Shown here piece after piece: positions 52,688 through 64,000 of a DNA stretch of 64,000 nucleotides; position 1 is the stretch's first letter; the number at the start of each line of letters is the position of its first letter. A model generated the notes under the pieces. That model did not search any database. It worked only from the letters and a program-made list of their open reading frames with translations, and was not told the origin of the DNA. The DNA comes from Neelides folsomi (lineage: Eukaryota > Arthropoda > Collembola > Neelipleona > Neelidae), in the NCBI GenBank assembly GCA_034687125.1, contig JAQGBZ010000098.1, positions 124,001 to 188,000 of the forward strand, written 5' to 3'. Position numbers and translations under genes: made by a program.

Positions 52688-55600
52688 TCATGAGATAACT
52701 CTCGATTTCCCCATGTTTGAAGTCGTTGACCAAAGGTGAGTTCCATGTTGGGAGTAGGGTCGAAGAATGTCGGCAGCAGAATCGTTTTCCCCAATATATT
52801 TAATTCTCCTCAGCCGGAAGCACATGATCATTGAGACGATTCCAAGTATAAGCAACAGCAGAGTTCCTCCTCCTATAAAGCAAAAGTTAAACAACTCAAA
52901 CTCCTTTCTTTACTCGTTAAATGAAGAAATGAAGGTGCGAGAAGGATGATTACCTATCATGAGAGTAAACGCTCCCGATTTGAGACAAACATTATCCGGG
53001 CTCTCGACATCAGATTTTAATGCTCCCACTTCTTCGTCTTCTTGAAGGACTCTGAGTGCCTGGAACAAACTGATGTTTTCCGACAGCGTCCCATTCCTCT
53101 CTTGCTCCAATGCATTCCCATCAGCCGACCGTTTGTTCACATGCTTCACATTTCGCCAGTAACACGGTTGGCTCTGGAGGGAGGAGACAGAAATTATAGG
53201 AAAAAACAAACAGTTTTTCTCCACTTCAAACTCCTTAATCTCAAGCTCATGCGAATAATTGAACAACTTTGCGTGACGGTTTATGAATTTGCCTTTCATA
53301 CACAATAGACACTCACACCTTTTCTTTTGGGCATATTATGACTCTTTTCCGAGGGATTTCACTTCGCATAATATTCATTGCTTATTTGTAGAAGTAACAA
53401 GAAGCATTTGCATTTGTAATAATAAGGTAAATTCCATTACCCGTGAAATGTGTAACACATGGAATGAATGTAAGTATTAAAATTAATCTTTGACTTACGG
53501 GACACTGCCCATGACACATTCTGACGTCGCACTCAATGTAGAGAGCAGGAGAACCGGTGAATCTAAAGGTCTTCAAATAGGCGAAAACTTGTGTTTCGTA
53601 CACATTCGTATGGGACCAAGTTCCTCTAAAGGGGCTCATCAGCTTGGAATCAACAGGACATCTATTGTTCCAAATTTGACCATTAAAATTAATAGGGGAA
53701 TCAATTAAACCATAGTTAAGCGTTTAATCATCTCATAATAAAATAGTTGAAGACGTTCAACGGTTAACCCAACCAAGGCCTTTAAGAAAGGATTATACCA
53801 ATTATTACGTAGTAAATGAGAGGATAAGTAATCTACACCTTGATAAGTAAGTGAAGCATGGTAAAAGTAAGTGTTAAATTGTAGTTACGATACATGTATA
53901 GTTACATAGGCTTGCATAAGATGTATGCAAGTATTACATAAGAATGACTGTTATGGTGCTTGGCATTCCACCTTCACGTTTTTAGAAGAAAAAGAAAGTA
54001 TTTATATGGGGAGTAACGCACCCGTAATGGTCGATGAGCTGAATCTTCTTCGTGGCACCGTTATGCGCGTAGCAGTCATTGACGACGATGTCAAAGCCAT
54101 CATACTGTGACCTCATGTAGATCATGAGAGTGAGGGGATCGCCGACACGGACCGGACCGCCAACCCGCGTTCCCGTCGCCCCGAACCCATAGCGGACCTC
54201 CATGTAGCACTCAGGGGGAGTGAGAGTAAAAACGACGGGATTCCCTGTAGCCACCCTGCCCAAAGACAAAAATCAACCACCGCCCCAACCACTCCACACG
54301 ATCTTACTCGACATCAAGGAAGGGAAACGTGACGGTCTTCCAGAAATCATAACCATATTCGCAAGTGACTTTGAAATGCTCGTCCCACTCCTCCTCGATC
54401 ATCGGGTTGTACTGGACAGTCACCGTATTCCACATAAAGTTTTTCTGCGGACAAGATCAGGTTGAGGTGAAGGGATTAATTAATTCATTAACGAGGGACT
54501 CTCAATGGCCAAACAAGTTTGAGAGCTCGGAGTTTTATGTGGAGATTACCGATGGTTCTTTACGCCCCTCGACGTGGTTTGAGGCTCCGAGAGTACCGCA
54601 ACGGTTGAGGCGAATCAAATACTCGTAGTAATCCCTCCCGGTCCCGTTCACGTAGACACAGTCAGGGTCGTAGGAGTAACCTTTGGGTGAAATATAATAA
54701 ATTGAAATTCTTAGCGAGGGCTCAATTTAGGAAATCTACAATTACAATTATGGAGTGAGAATAATTGAAGCGGATAGGAAAGATCTACCGCTCTTCACTC
54801 ATTTAATCATCCTTTCTTCACTTCTTCCTCTACCTGTAAGCCTCACCTTTCCTAACGCTAGTTTTCCACTTTCTTGTGCTTATGAGAAAACATTTAAACT
54901 CCACCGGCAACTCCTACGTGTATTCATAAACTGAATCTGGGAACCGTACAATTAATTGTTCTTTGTTCCTAATCAAATACAAACCTAGTCTTGATGACTT
55001 TTTAATAACAGCTGCTTCATCTAGAACCTTGTTTAGGTAGGCGAAGGTGAAACGAGAGTTATAAATTATAAAAAAGGTTCAATTTATCTTTAATCCCTTT
55101 AAACTCTTTCTCTCGATTTCCTACTTCATTCTTCTCATTTTTATTAACAGAGTTATTAAACCGCTCCTGATCCTCTCACTTATCCTCACAAAACGTGAGA
55201 GATTTCCACGTCAATATTAACGTTCAGCGAATTAAACTACAAACTTTGTAAAGTTGGGGCATTTTTCTCCGCTCGGAGGATTTTCGATCAACAAATCCAA
55301 AAATATAAACAATTCACACGATCGAGAGGAAACGGTGAAATTGAGGAAGATGGAACAACTTTATGAATTTATATGGATTAGATGTGAATAAAAAAATGTT
55401 TATATCTTTGTGAGCTCTTTTGAATGGCAAACCGGAGGTTGAAGGAAATGGGGAATTAAGCAAACAACAAAGTAAAGTACAAAATGGCTGTAAAGATGAT
55501 ACAATTATGTTTGAGAAGTGACAGTTGGAATATTTACATTGGAAGAATTGGAGGAGAATAAAAAAGAGCCCTCTTTTTAGGAAATCTCATTGGGGGTTCT

Positions 55601-56927
55601 TTTGTTTACGCTCAAGAACTATGACCGTGTTATATTAGTGTTATGTGCTATACACAGACATCCGATTATATCTCACCTGAAGAGTAAACCAACCCTTGGA
55701 ACGACCCGTTGAAAGCAACGCGAATCTTCATAAAGTCATCTTGACATTCCGCTTCAATGTCTAGAGTAAATAAAAAAATCTTTTTATTCCCTAACTTCTT
55801 TTATCAGAGAACAATTATAAGAGAAATGCCAATACTGTTACTTAAGAATGTACATAATATTTACTTATGTAATTGAATAGGAAATAAAAACTTTTATAAA
55901 ATCATACGTTGAACACGAGTCATGTTGAAAGGATTTCGGTAATTTCTATCCCATGCAGATTGAAGCGGTACGGGGTAGCGAGGGTCAGTCACAGGTCGGG
56001 CTGCCCAGAGTGGATCCGCATCAAGAATTGGCCTCGCTCGTAGCGAATTTGGAGGAATGAACCCGGCTCCTCCAACAAATACAACCTACCAAGAGTTCAT
56101 CATCTACATATTACATAATGTGCATGGAAATATGAATCAACAGTCGTTTGCTTCCATTGAGAAAAACTGGGGGGATATGAAGATTACGACACGGACTTCA
56201 AAAAGATCTCAAGAGGAAGTGAGGAAGCAATTTTACATTTCTCCATAAGCTATAATACATCTCAAGGTGAATTTGAGAGTAAACAATAATGTTCACAGAA
56301 AGGAGGCGAGAATCACATTGGTGAAATTCACAGCCTCTTCCTGTGCACATGATAGATGTTGGTCTTTCATTTCACTACAGATAAAAGTTTCTTACAAACA
56401 TCTTCGAAATACCCACACTATGTAATATACCACATATACCTAACTACCTATTTAATTATATAGGCATATGATATTCAACAAGTTCTGTTCTTTTTTAACG
56501 TGAAATTGGGTAAATACCCAATTGATAAATATAGGGAGCGTCCATATAAATAAAATATATGCAAACATTAAATGTGTAAGATATGTGTAGATGTATTCAT
56601 GGGACAGTATCATACCGGTTGATGATGGCTTCCTTCCTCCTGAAGAGCATCCCTCGTTTCATTCTCACCCAGACCGCTTTTCCCGTCCAGCGACCCGAAC
56701 AGATCAGAGTCGTTCTTCTTAAGAGTTTCATACTCTGTCCATCCATTCTCAAGCTTGGGCTGAGGTTCCTTGGCAAAGTATGCGGACGCGGAGAGCGGGC
56801 GGGAGGTCGAGGAAACTTCCCTCACGTGTGTCAACTTCACCTGGCTCACTGACGAAGACGTCGTTAGGAACTCATGGGATGTGACATCATTATCTGTCAC
56901 GACTCCTGGGTCATTCTCTGCTCCTCC
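52688..56927 (-). CDS. Transmembrane ZP-domain protein (5' end missing)
   Basis: Nine minus-strand coding exons join in frame: 56927-56616, 56085-55908, 55760-55677, 54680-54550, 54444-54308, 54255-54022, 53661-53499, 53173-52954 and 52872-52688 (547 aa to the stop). The first encodes an acidic Ser/Thr-rich spacer. A complete ZP domain follows: ZP-N with IEAECQDDFMKIR, YDPDC and RLNRCGTLG, then ZP-C with PPECYMEVRYGFG, VNDCYAHNG, HYGCPVD and YIECDVRMCHGQCPSQPC. After it come a dibasic furin-type site (VKHVNKR), a linker with LSENISLFQALRVLQ, one transmembrane helix (GGGTLLLLILGIVSMIMCF) and a short basic-start tail. This is the architecture of arthropod apical-matrix/cuticle ZP proteins that polymerise after cleavage. 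It most resembles the trynity/neo/nyobe/morpheyus type, but this is from memory and no symbol is assigned. The signal peptide and any PAN domains must lie 5' of 56927, since the first exon starts at an acceptor in phase 0. Confidence 0.92.
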
Positions 56928-59589
56928 CTGTAAGAAGTAAGGAATTAGAAGATGCACTTGTTGTATCATTTTCATTATTTCATTTGAAAAAATGGAATGC
57001 ATGGCTGGGAGATTAATTATCCCGCTGCGTCGCCCGGAACTCACTTCTGTGTCCAAACTCACTACTTCCACATTTGTTCACCGTCGTTTGAGCACGGCTC
57101 AGTTTCGTCCATTCATTTCTCAAATTGCTTTAATTAATTCATTATCTCACTGAGCTCGCCATCATGATGATTAGCGGAGTTTCTCGTGAGGAAATGCGGA
57201 TTATATGAATGGTTTTTATAATGCAAAATCCTACTGGTGTGCTTTGTATGACCAAATTGATAAAGGTGGTTTGATGAGCTTTCTTTGATTGTATGACCCT
57301 CAGAGGAATTTGGTTCCTGTTTTGTTCATCGAAACAATCTGTTCCAGGATGATTTTGTTCGATGGGGATGGGCGGTGGGCAGAGTGACCCAATTTGGCCC
57401 AAGGACCCCTTATTTCATGTCTCGGTGGTTTGAATAGAAATTTCTCATGGTTGTGGAACTTGAAAAGGGAAAACGGGATTTCTGTCAAAATGGCCTGTCT
57501 GTTCAACTAGTAATTACCTTGTGGTTCTTTAGAGCCTAATGAAATGATGATGAGTTGACATTGCCAGCTCGCTAACTTTCCACTCATATGGTTTTCATAC
57601 GCAAGTCGTGCAGAGAGTTGGGCTAGGTTACGCTACGCTCTTCAGAAAGAAATTAGCAAAAGGTCAACCGGAGTTCCATGGTTGTCGCTTTCAAACCTCT
57701 TCCTCGACTTTTCATTATCTCATCATCATATTGTCACTCGATTTTGCATTCCTCCCCGTCCCATTCTCTCTCGATGACTTTATCGGCCCATGTATCTAAT
57801 TGCTTTTATTTTTTACACCATGGTAAAACCCACACTTGGTGCCGACGGTGCCTCTCTCAGATTGTCAGAGCTTCATCCAATTATCTCTTTCCATCATTCA
57901 GTTCCATGTTCACACTCCGCGGATATTATTTTGAACATGTGATTTATTCCAAGATGTTAATGCTCCGATCACGCCTTGCCTTTGTATTTTTATTTTCTTC
58001 CCATTGAATCGAGCGGGAGATGAGCGTGAAATTTGTAGTTGAACATTCAATGATCCCCGATATTAACAATTACAACAATAACTATGTATGAAGGTAATTA
58101 TATAATTATAATTTATAAGTGACGTATGCTTGATGGAATGTCAAAAAATAAAGTTCATAAATATTCCTGTATTTTGGCTACTTAGCGTTAGTTAAAATGT
58201 AAAGTTGGGCATTCTTGAACGATTGCGTATGAAGTATTTAATTATTTGTTAATTTGCCTATCTTCAATTGATATGTCTTTCCCAATTTATTTATAAGCTT
58301 AACGGGTTAGTTATGCAAATGAGGTCTTCATCCATTTATCTGTTTAATTAAATGTTTGATTGGATTGGATTAAGGAATAATTACCAGAGGAAGGTTCAAA
58401 CCGATGGAAGCCATAATGAAGAAAGTAATGAGCTGGAAGTTGTTGAGTCTCCATCGGCTCATTCCCCCATTCTTGGATTCGTTAGAAGAGTTGTTGAGTC
58501 GTTTCCTCTTCATCGTATTTCCCATCTCGCGAGAAAACTGTTTTTATGATCCCGCGAGGTCTTCAGACAAAAGTCGAATCTGCGTAAGAAACATGAACAA
58601 ACGTAATAAATGAATTGGAATATTTTTGGAGTGAAACGAATTGATTCTCATCCTCCAGACCCCCTTTTTCAAGAACCCGTTTATCTTTTCAAAAATTAAA
58701 AACTCGTTCAATTTCCCTCTATTCTCCCATTCATCACTCGGAGTATCAATAAATGGCTTGAATAATTCATAACTGAATTTGAGAATTGCTCCAAATTGAA
58801 ATCCAGGTTTAATGACGTTTTTCCTCTTTTTCCTCCCTTTGCTCTTCATATTAAAATTGGATTAAACAGTACAATATGATGAGGAGTGAGATGAAAAAAA
58901 TGTGCGTGTTAAGGCAGAAAAGAGGGATTTTGAATTTGGCAAATTCCTCTGAAAAATACATTCTAGGGTGACGAAATCCTGTGAGAACGCGAGTCAAGGT
59001 GTGGAAGGATCATTTTGCATACAGGAGCTAGACATCTACGTCACAATGTGTAGGAAAGTATTAATGGTTTGATGGTGTAGATGTCAAGTCATTGTCAACC
59101 GTAACTAAAGGGAAGAACAGAAAGGTAAGGGTGAGCCAGTGGAGTGACAATAATCAGCAGGTGATCTTCTCCTCCTCTTCGTCTTTCTCCATTTCCGCAT
59201 TTGACAAAGATACAGTTAAACGGAACTAAACCAAAACAAAACGAAGGAGATGGCAAATGGGAATAATAGGATGATGCTGCTGCATTCCCCCTCCAACCCA
59301 CTTGCATAATAATCGGCTTATATATGAACGTCGGGGAAGAAGACGACTGGTACGATAGAGTCCAGTGAGTTTCATCTCCGCCATCCACTCGAAGCTCAGA
59401 GTTCACCTATTATCATATTCCCTTTCATTTGGAGGAAATAATGAGCAAACGGAACCTCCATTTATTTACTTCAGGTAGAGAGTTTATAAAGAGCCAACCG
59501 AGTCAAATTCTCCTCACATGGAAATACCTTTATAACATGCATAGGACAATTAAGTTGGTGAATCGCGAAGGCTAATTGTTTCATGTACA

Positions 59590-59664
59590 GAGACCTTCTC
59601 GAAGAGCAAATGAATGTGCAGAATCAACAAAAGACTTTTGGTTCGATTCTGAGGCTTAAAGCAA
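59590..59664 (+). CDS. Possible plus-strand internal exon
   Basis: An acceptor (TTTCATGTACAG) and a donor (GCAA|gtgagt) bound 75 bases with an open, polar, helix-like peptide (RDLLEEQMNVQNQQKTFG). It is preceded and followed by plus-strand sequence without recognised partner exons, and it lies on the opposite strand to the ZP gene. It may be an exon of a gene that continues beyond the window, or a chance pairing of splice-like signals. Confidence 0.22.
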
Positions 59665-60530
59665 GTGAGTTCCCCGTATTTCCTATTCCTTCTCCATGGA
59701 CGGGTCAAAAGACGAGAGCGGCCTTGCTCAAATCACATCCGGAGATCTCCGAGGAACAGCACACATGTTGAGGATCTATGCGTCAGTATGCGGAATCCAA
59801 CTCCAGTTCTTCCTTTACATCTTGCTCTCATTGAATTTAGTTAGTCACCCCAAACGAACGGGAGCGGTTTCTTTCTTTCCACCACAAGTTTCCCTTTTCC
59901 TCTTCATTTCCGAATTCCTTTTCTTTTATGGAGAATGAATGGCTTTTACAAATTAAGTAATGAACACTCATGGTCCAAGTTCATACTTTTTTAAATTTTC
60001 CCCTTCATCCACAAGATCACAAGAACCATCTGTCTGAGGTAGCCAAACGTTAATTACCCTTTATAGCTCATTATTAATATGGATGCGAGAGTCGTCTCCA
60101 CTTTGGTCGACTGTGGAACTCATTAGGAATCTCCTTAGGGGACCCACTGGGTGAGAACTGAAGTAGGGAGTTTTTTCCCGAATGACGAAAAAGCCCAGTT
60201 CTCTATCGTACACACAGGTGGAGACGAGCGGATTCTGCACTATCAATCCATAGTTAAGTTAGTTAATATATAGAGTAGATGGAGGGAGGAATGAAGCCTA
60301 TGTAAGCTGAGGGGACTGGTGGAGACAACCCTCGTGGAAACACGGCAGGCAGAAGAGGAAGGCGGGAAAGCTCACAGCCTTGGCGCGACCAGATTGTAAA
60401 CATACACCCCCAGGGAGAACCCAACTTGGAGCTATCACTGCCACGACGGACGTTGCCACCTTTTATTCACTAAGCATACCAAAGTGCTCCTAAAAGGGAC
60501 AGATCGACGTAATCTAAAGGATGGAGTAAC

Positions 60531-60553
60531 AGTTATACCTACTAGTTATACCT
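60531..60553. repeat. Short direct repeat AGTTATACCT x2
   Basis: Two exact copies of AGTTATACCT at 60531-60540 and 60544-60553, spaced by ACT. They sit just after a locally G+C-rich patch (about 60300-60480) in otherwise AT-rich surroundings. Confidence 0.8.
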
Positions 60554-63500
60554 ATGCAACACCATCATTCTGTACCCATAGAATAAGAATAGAATTAATT
60601 AGAGAAACTGTAAGGGAGAAAGCCGAAATACCGGAGTATAAACACCCATAAAAAATAATAATAAATTATGGATGCGAGAAAAAATTGAAAGTTTCAATAT
60701 TTTTGATTAGAATACTTTATTATTGAAGATGATGAGCAAGAAGGGAGTAATTACGTAGAAGATAGAAAAAGTTAATTGAAAATTTTGTGCTTTTATTATG
60801 TACCTTGCTGTAATGGTGGCGTCAATTCTGGTCTAATTGGCATGTTGAAAGAATTACGAGTCTTTATGGAGAAAAAAGAAGATGAGAATAATTATGAATG
60901 TGGCATAAGAGATGGGATGAAGAGATTTGGATCAGTCTTAAATTGGTAGTTGTAAATAGATTGTTCTTCTCTTCACTGTCATCGGACATTGACCATTTTT
61001 CTAAACAAAGAAGTCTGATGGAGAATGAAAGAAAAGGGCAGAGGGATTGTTGTAACTTCATTCACTTTTCACAACAGGGCTCTTGAGTGCATAATACAAT
61101 AATACTCAACGTCACTTTTCCAATTCACTTCAAATTCGAGTCACACATGCAAAAGGAAGAATGCAAGAAGGTTTCTATCAATTGTATGAGATGTGCAGCT
61201 ACTCTTAGAATCCAATAAGAGGGAAATAGTCTTCACAAAGTGAATATTATAAAATACTTATTTTCCACTATTGTTTCAGTTCTTGATCTTGAATGACAAT
61301 TGTAAGAAACGTTGGTTCATTGGGGCAGACTTTTATTATTTTTTTAGTTGACAAAATTTATCTCGATTAAACTTTTAAGATTAATTCCATCAAAATTTCA
61401 TATAAGAAAGACAAGTATAAAAAATGTTTTACCATTAGTTAAATGCTGCCACATTGAATACTCTTGGAATGATATGATGATTACTAATTAAGAACGATGT
61501 AATTACTTATGGAATTTGTACTTTCGTTTGATTTACACTTTTCATTTGAATGGATGCAAAATTTGGCGCTTCCTCAGTGCATCCTTAAGAGATATTTGCA
61601 TGTGTATTGAGTCGGGTTTGAATATGAATTCGGGGAAGTTTGCCTATGTATGGTTGCCAATCATGTCGAAGTCCGACAAGAAAAGTCTGATGGATGTGAA
61701 TGGATTGTTAGGTCAGTGTCCATTTAATTCTATGCATCTTATTAGTCGGCGGGAATCTATTTGAGTGAGTTTGGACAGAGTGATGGAAGCTTGGGATCTA
61801 TTAGAGGTGTGACAGGTTTTCCACGAAATCCGAAGTGATGGGGAAAAGGGGGGGCCCACTTCATCTAGATAAAGGAACTGAAGGGAGCGGAATAATAATG
61901 CAATAAAGGCCGTCGATGGGAATGTGGTGAGAATGAAAGAGAGGGCCGAGATAAAAAGATGATGTTGATAAACCGTTTGATACAATTGAAGTGGAATCGC
62001 TGCCCACGGCATTAAGACGGACTTTTATGTGAGCCTCCTTCTCTCCCTCGATGGTCTTCATATGTGAATAATTAGCCATTTTGTGTCTCTTAACCAAGTT
62101 ACGAGAGGAAGGTTTGAATGATCGAACAACGCCGAGTCTCTTGAGCCTTGAGAGGGAAAAGACGGTGGAAGGCAACGGCATGAGTTCGCGTCTTTCTTCC
62201 TCTCTTTCCAAAGGCCCAATTCCGCGAATCTTCTCTGCTACTGCTCTGGAAGAGCCCAACCAAATAAGGAAGTCATTTTACTCTCGTTCCTCTCCATTGA
62301 CATCTCAAACTCCGCTCGGCAGATCATTTTATGCCTTTTCAATTCCAGATCTCCATTTTTTCACTCTTTGGAAGTATTTTATATTAAGAGTGAAGCTGCG
62401 GGTCTTCCACAAACGTACAGTTTCGACCCATTCAAGAGGAGTGGAGGGAAAATTATATTATTATTATGAAGCTCTCTCAGAAAGTACCGAATATTATGAA
62501 CAATTAAGAGAGGGAAAGAAGTTGAACTATTGGAGGAAGAGGAACGTCTGTCCACTTCTTTCCCTCACGCGGATCATACCCCTTCTCCGATGAGAATGTT
62601 AATGCCCCTAATTAGGAAACCAATAAATTCTCATTGTGAGGGAAGGAGGGGAGCTGAGCTACTCCTTTTTTATGCCCTTGTACACTTTACATTTTCGAAT
62701 CTTGACAATTATGATTTTTCATTTGGCAGCAAATGACGGCCATTCGCCCATTTCGAGACGGTGAGAGGAGAGGGAGAGGATTTTCTCAAATTACACTCGG
62801 GAGTTCTCGAATGAATATTTTATGATCGCTTTTTGCAATTTACGCAAAGCCCTTCCGTCTCGGAATGGTTCATCTTACACACATTCCCAATGATGGGGAA
62901 GATTCCTCTTCAATGAACAGAAGGGTTCAAAGAATCTTTACCAACGTGTAATTTCCAAAATTCAGGGTTCAAAGAGCTCAAAATGATTTATTAATTGTTT
63001 ACCTTTGGACACTTTCCTCATTTACTTTGAAGATGCGACATTGACCTCTCCCCTCATCCTTGTGAAATGAGGGATTGAATATCCGCTAAAAGCCAGTTTT
63101 TGATTACAACGACTGAAAGCATCGTTTCCCGATTTAATACTTCGCACAACTGGACACCACATTTCCCCATTTGGAGAATTTACGGGATAGGGAATATAAA
63201 AACTGGGAGTTTTCTTCATTATTCTTTTCTTAATTTTGAAGAAAACGATGAAGAGAACGCATTCTTGCATCATGCTAACTCATCTCTATTATACGTACAG
63301 GAATTGTAATTCCTTTATGCCAGTCCTCTCAAACAGTGTTCATAGGATAACCCTCATTTTCCTAAGACTGAGCATTCTGAGGTGGAAATTGAGAAAAAAT
63401 ACGTTGTTGTCGGAAATAGTTATGTAGGCATAACCGTCATGGTCCTTATTATGCTTCATCCAAACTATTATACATATGAGGTATGAAAATTGTGGAAGTG

Positions 63501-64000
63501 ATGTAATCGTAATAGCCTCATTATTTCTGCAAACTTAAAAAAGAATACGCACGAAAAACCTCTCCTTTTTTGCACGTAAAGAATCAATACAATATGTTTT
63601 TTACATCTTTTCAACACATTTGATTTTGTAACATTATTTGATTTAAATGTCTTTTAAATTATAAAAATTAAATTAATAAATACATAAAAAATATCAATTT
63701 TTTAAATAGAAACGCTTAAGTTGTTGTGTGGAATCGTAAGATAATTACGTGCTGGAATTGTATGCTCCTTTAGTAGTTAGAGCTATAGTCTTTAGATTCT
63801 TCACCTGAGGATTCAAAAAACTGAAAAATGTTAATTTCAATTTCTAGGGCATAAAACTCATAAAGTAAATTGTCAAGTTCAAGAAATTGGAAGTAACAAG
63901 AGTTTTAATCGCCTTTCGTAAGGAAAAGTGAGCAGTTGGTGCTGAGGGGCATTGGTTGAAAAGGTAATTGCAAGTGAGTGGCTATATTTGAGCATTTCTC

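Larger units (their letters stand above)
56928..64000. other. Region upstream of the ZP exons, mostly non-coding
   Basis: This is expected to be intron and 5' flank of the minus-strand ZP gene. No signal-peptide or PAN-domain exon was recognised. A 170-codon plus frame at 62081-62593 and a 132-codon minus frame at 61861-62259 overlap in G+C-richer sequence and have no family features. The minus frame at 60061-60246 has a TGATAG acceptor-like start (STCVYDRELGFFVIREK) but no good donor. From about 63500 the sequence turns AT-rich with nothing recognisable. Confidence 0.5.

Noticed and set aside
53042-53308. Plus-strand frame opposite the ZP protein linker exon
   Set aside because: Antisense shadow of the 52954-53173 exon, whose chain is fixed by phase and by the ZP/transmembrane architecture.
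60035-60042. let-7 seed-like TGAGGTAG
   Set aside because: The sequence after the seed does not continue as let-7, and no precursor hairpin is seen.

Overview
The window is animal nuclear DNA with intron-rich protein genes. The best guess is a crustacean, probably a copepod. The evidence is a Drosophila-type Daughterless N-terminus, an arthropod-style transmembrane ZP protein, AT-rich flanks and small GT-AG introns. Species cannot be proven from the sequence. No mobile element, tRNA, rRNA or CRISPR array could be supported.

Layout. (1) 1-2832: AT-rich, no recognisable gene. (2) 2833-5214, minus: complete 10-exon WDR37 orthologue (495 aa). (3) 5215-6249: shared head-to-head promoter region. 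(4) 6250-8912, plus: complete 8-exon PPIG-like SR-cyclophilin (680 aa). (5) 8913-10460: intergenic. (6) 10461-48475, plus: daughterless (class I bHLH E protein), about 38 kb, dominated by a 32.6 kb intron. (7) 48476-52687: AT-rich da 3' UTR and/or intergenic DNA. (8) 52688-56927, minus: nine coding exons of a type I membrane ZP-domain protein; the signal-peptide end was not found. (9) 56928-64000: upstream part or introns of the ZP gene, with one possible plus-strand exon.

Coding exons of the three complete genes were chained by hand. Every GT-AG junction keeps the reading frame, and the products match WDR37, PPIG and Daughterless in length or motif order. In da, exons 1-3 encode the Drosophila-like N-terminus and end in phase 0. 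They splice to a common phase-0 acceptor at 44851, followed by the conserved E-protein body and the bHLH.

The main discovery is a separate short exon at 44372-44431 that starts M-F-C-A-Y. It ends in phase 0 at a perfect GTAAGT and feeds the same acceptor. Its sequence and position match the alternative first exon of vertebrate TCF4-A and TCF12/HEB-Alt (M-Y-C-A-Y). This suggests that the E-protein long/short (Alt) promoter switch predates the arthropod-vertebrate split. Three more open phase-0 exon candidates (16498-16647, 19181-19483, 41836-42201) lie in the same giant intron and could supply further N-termini.
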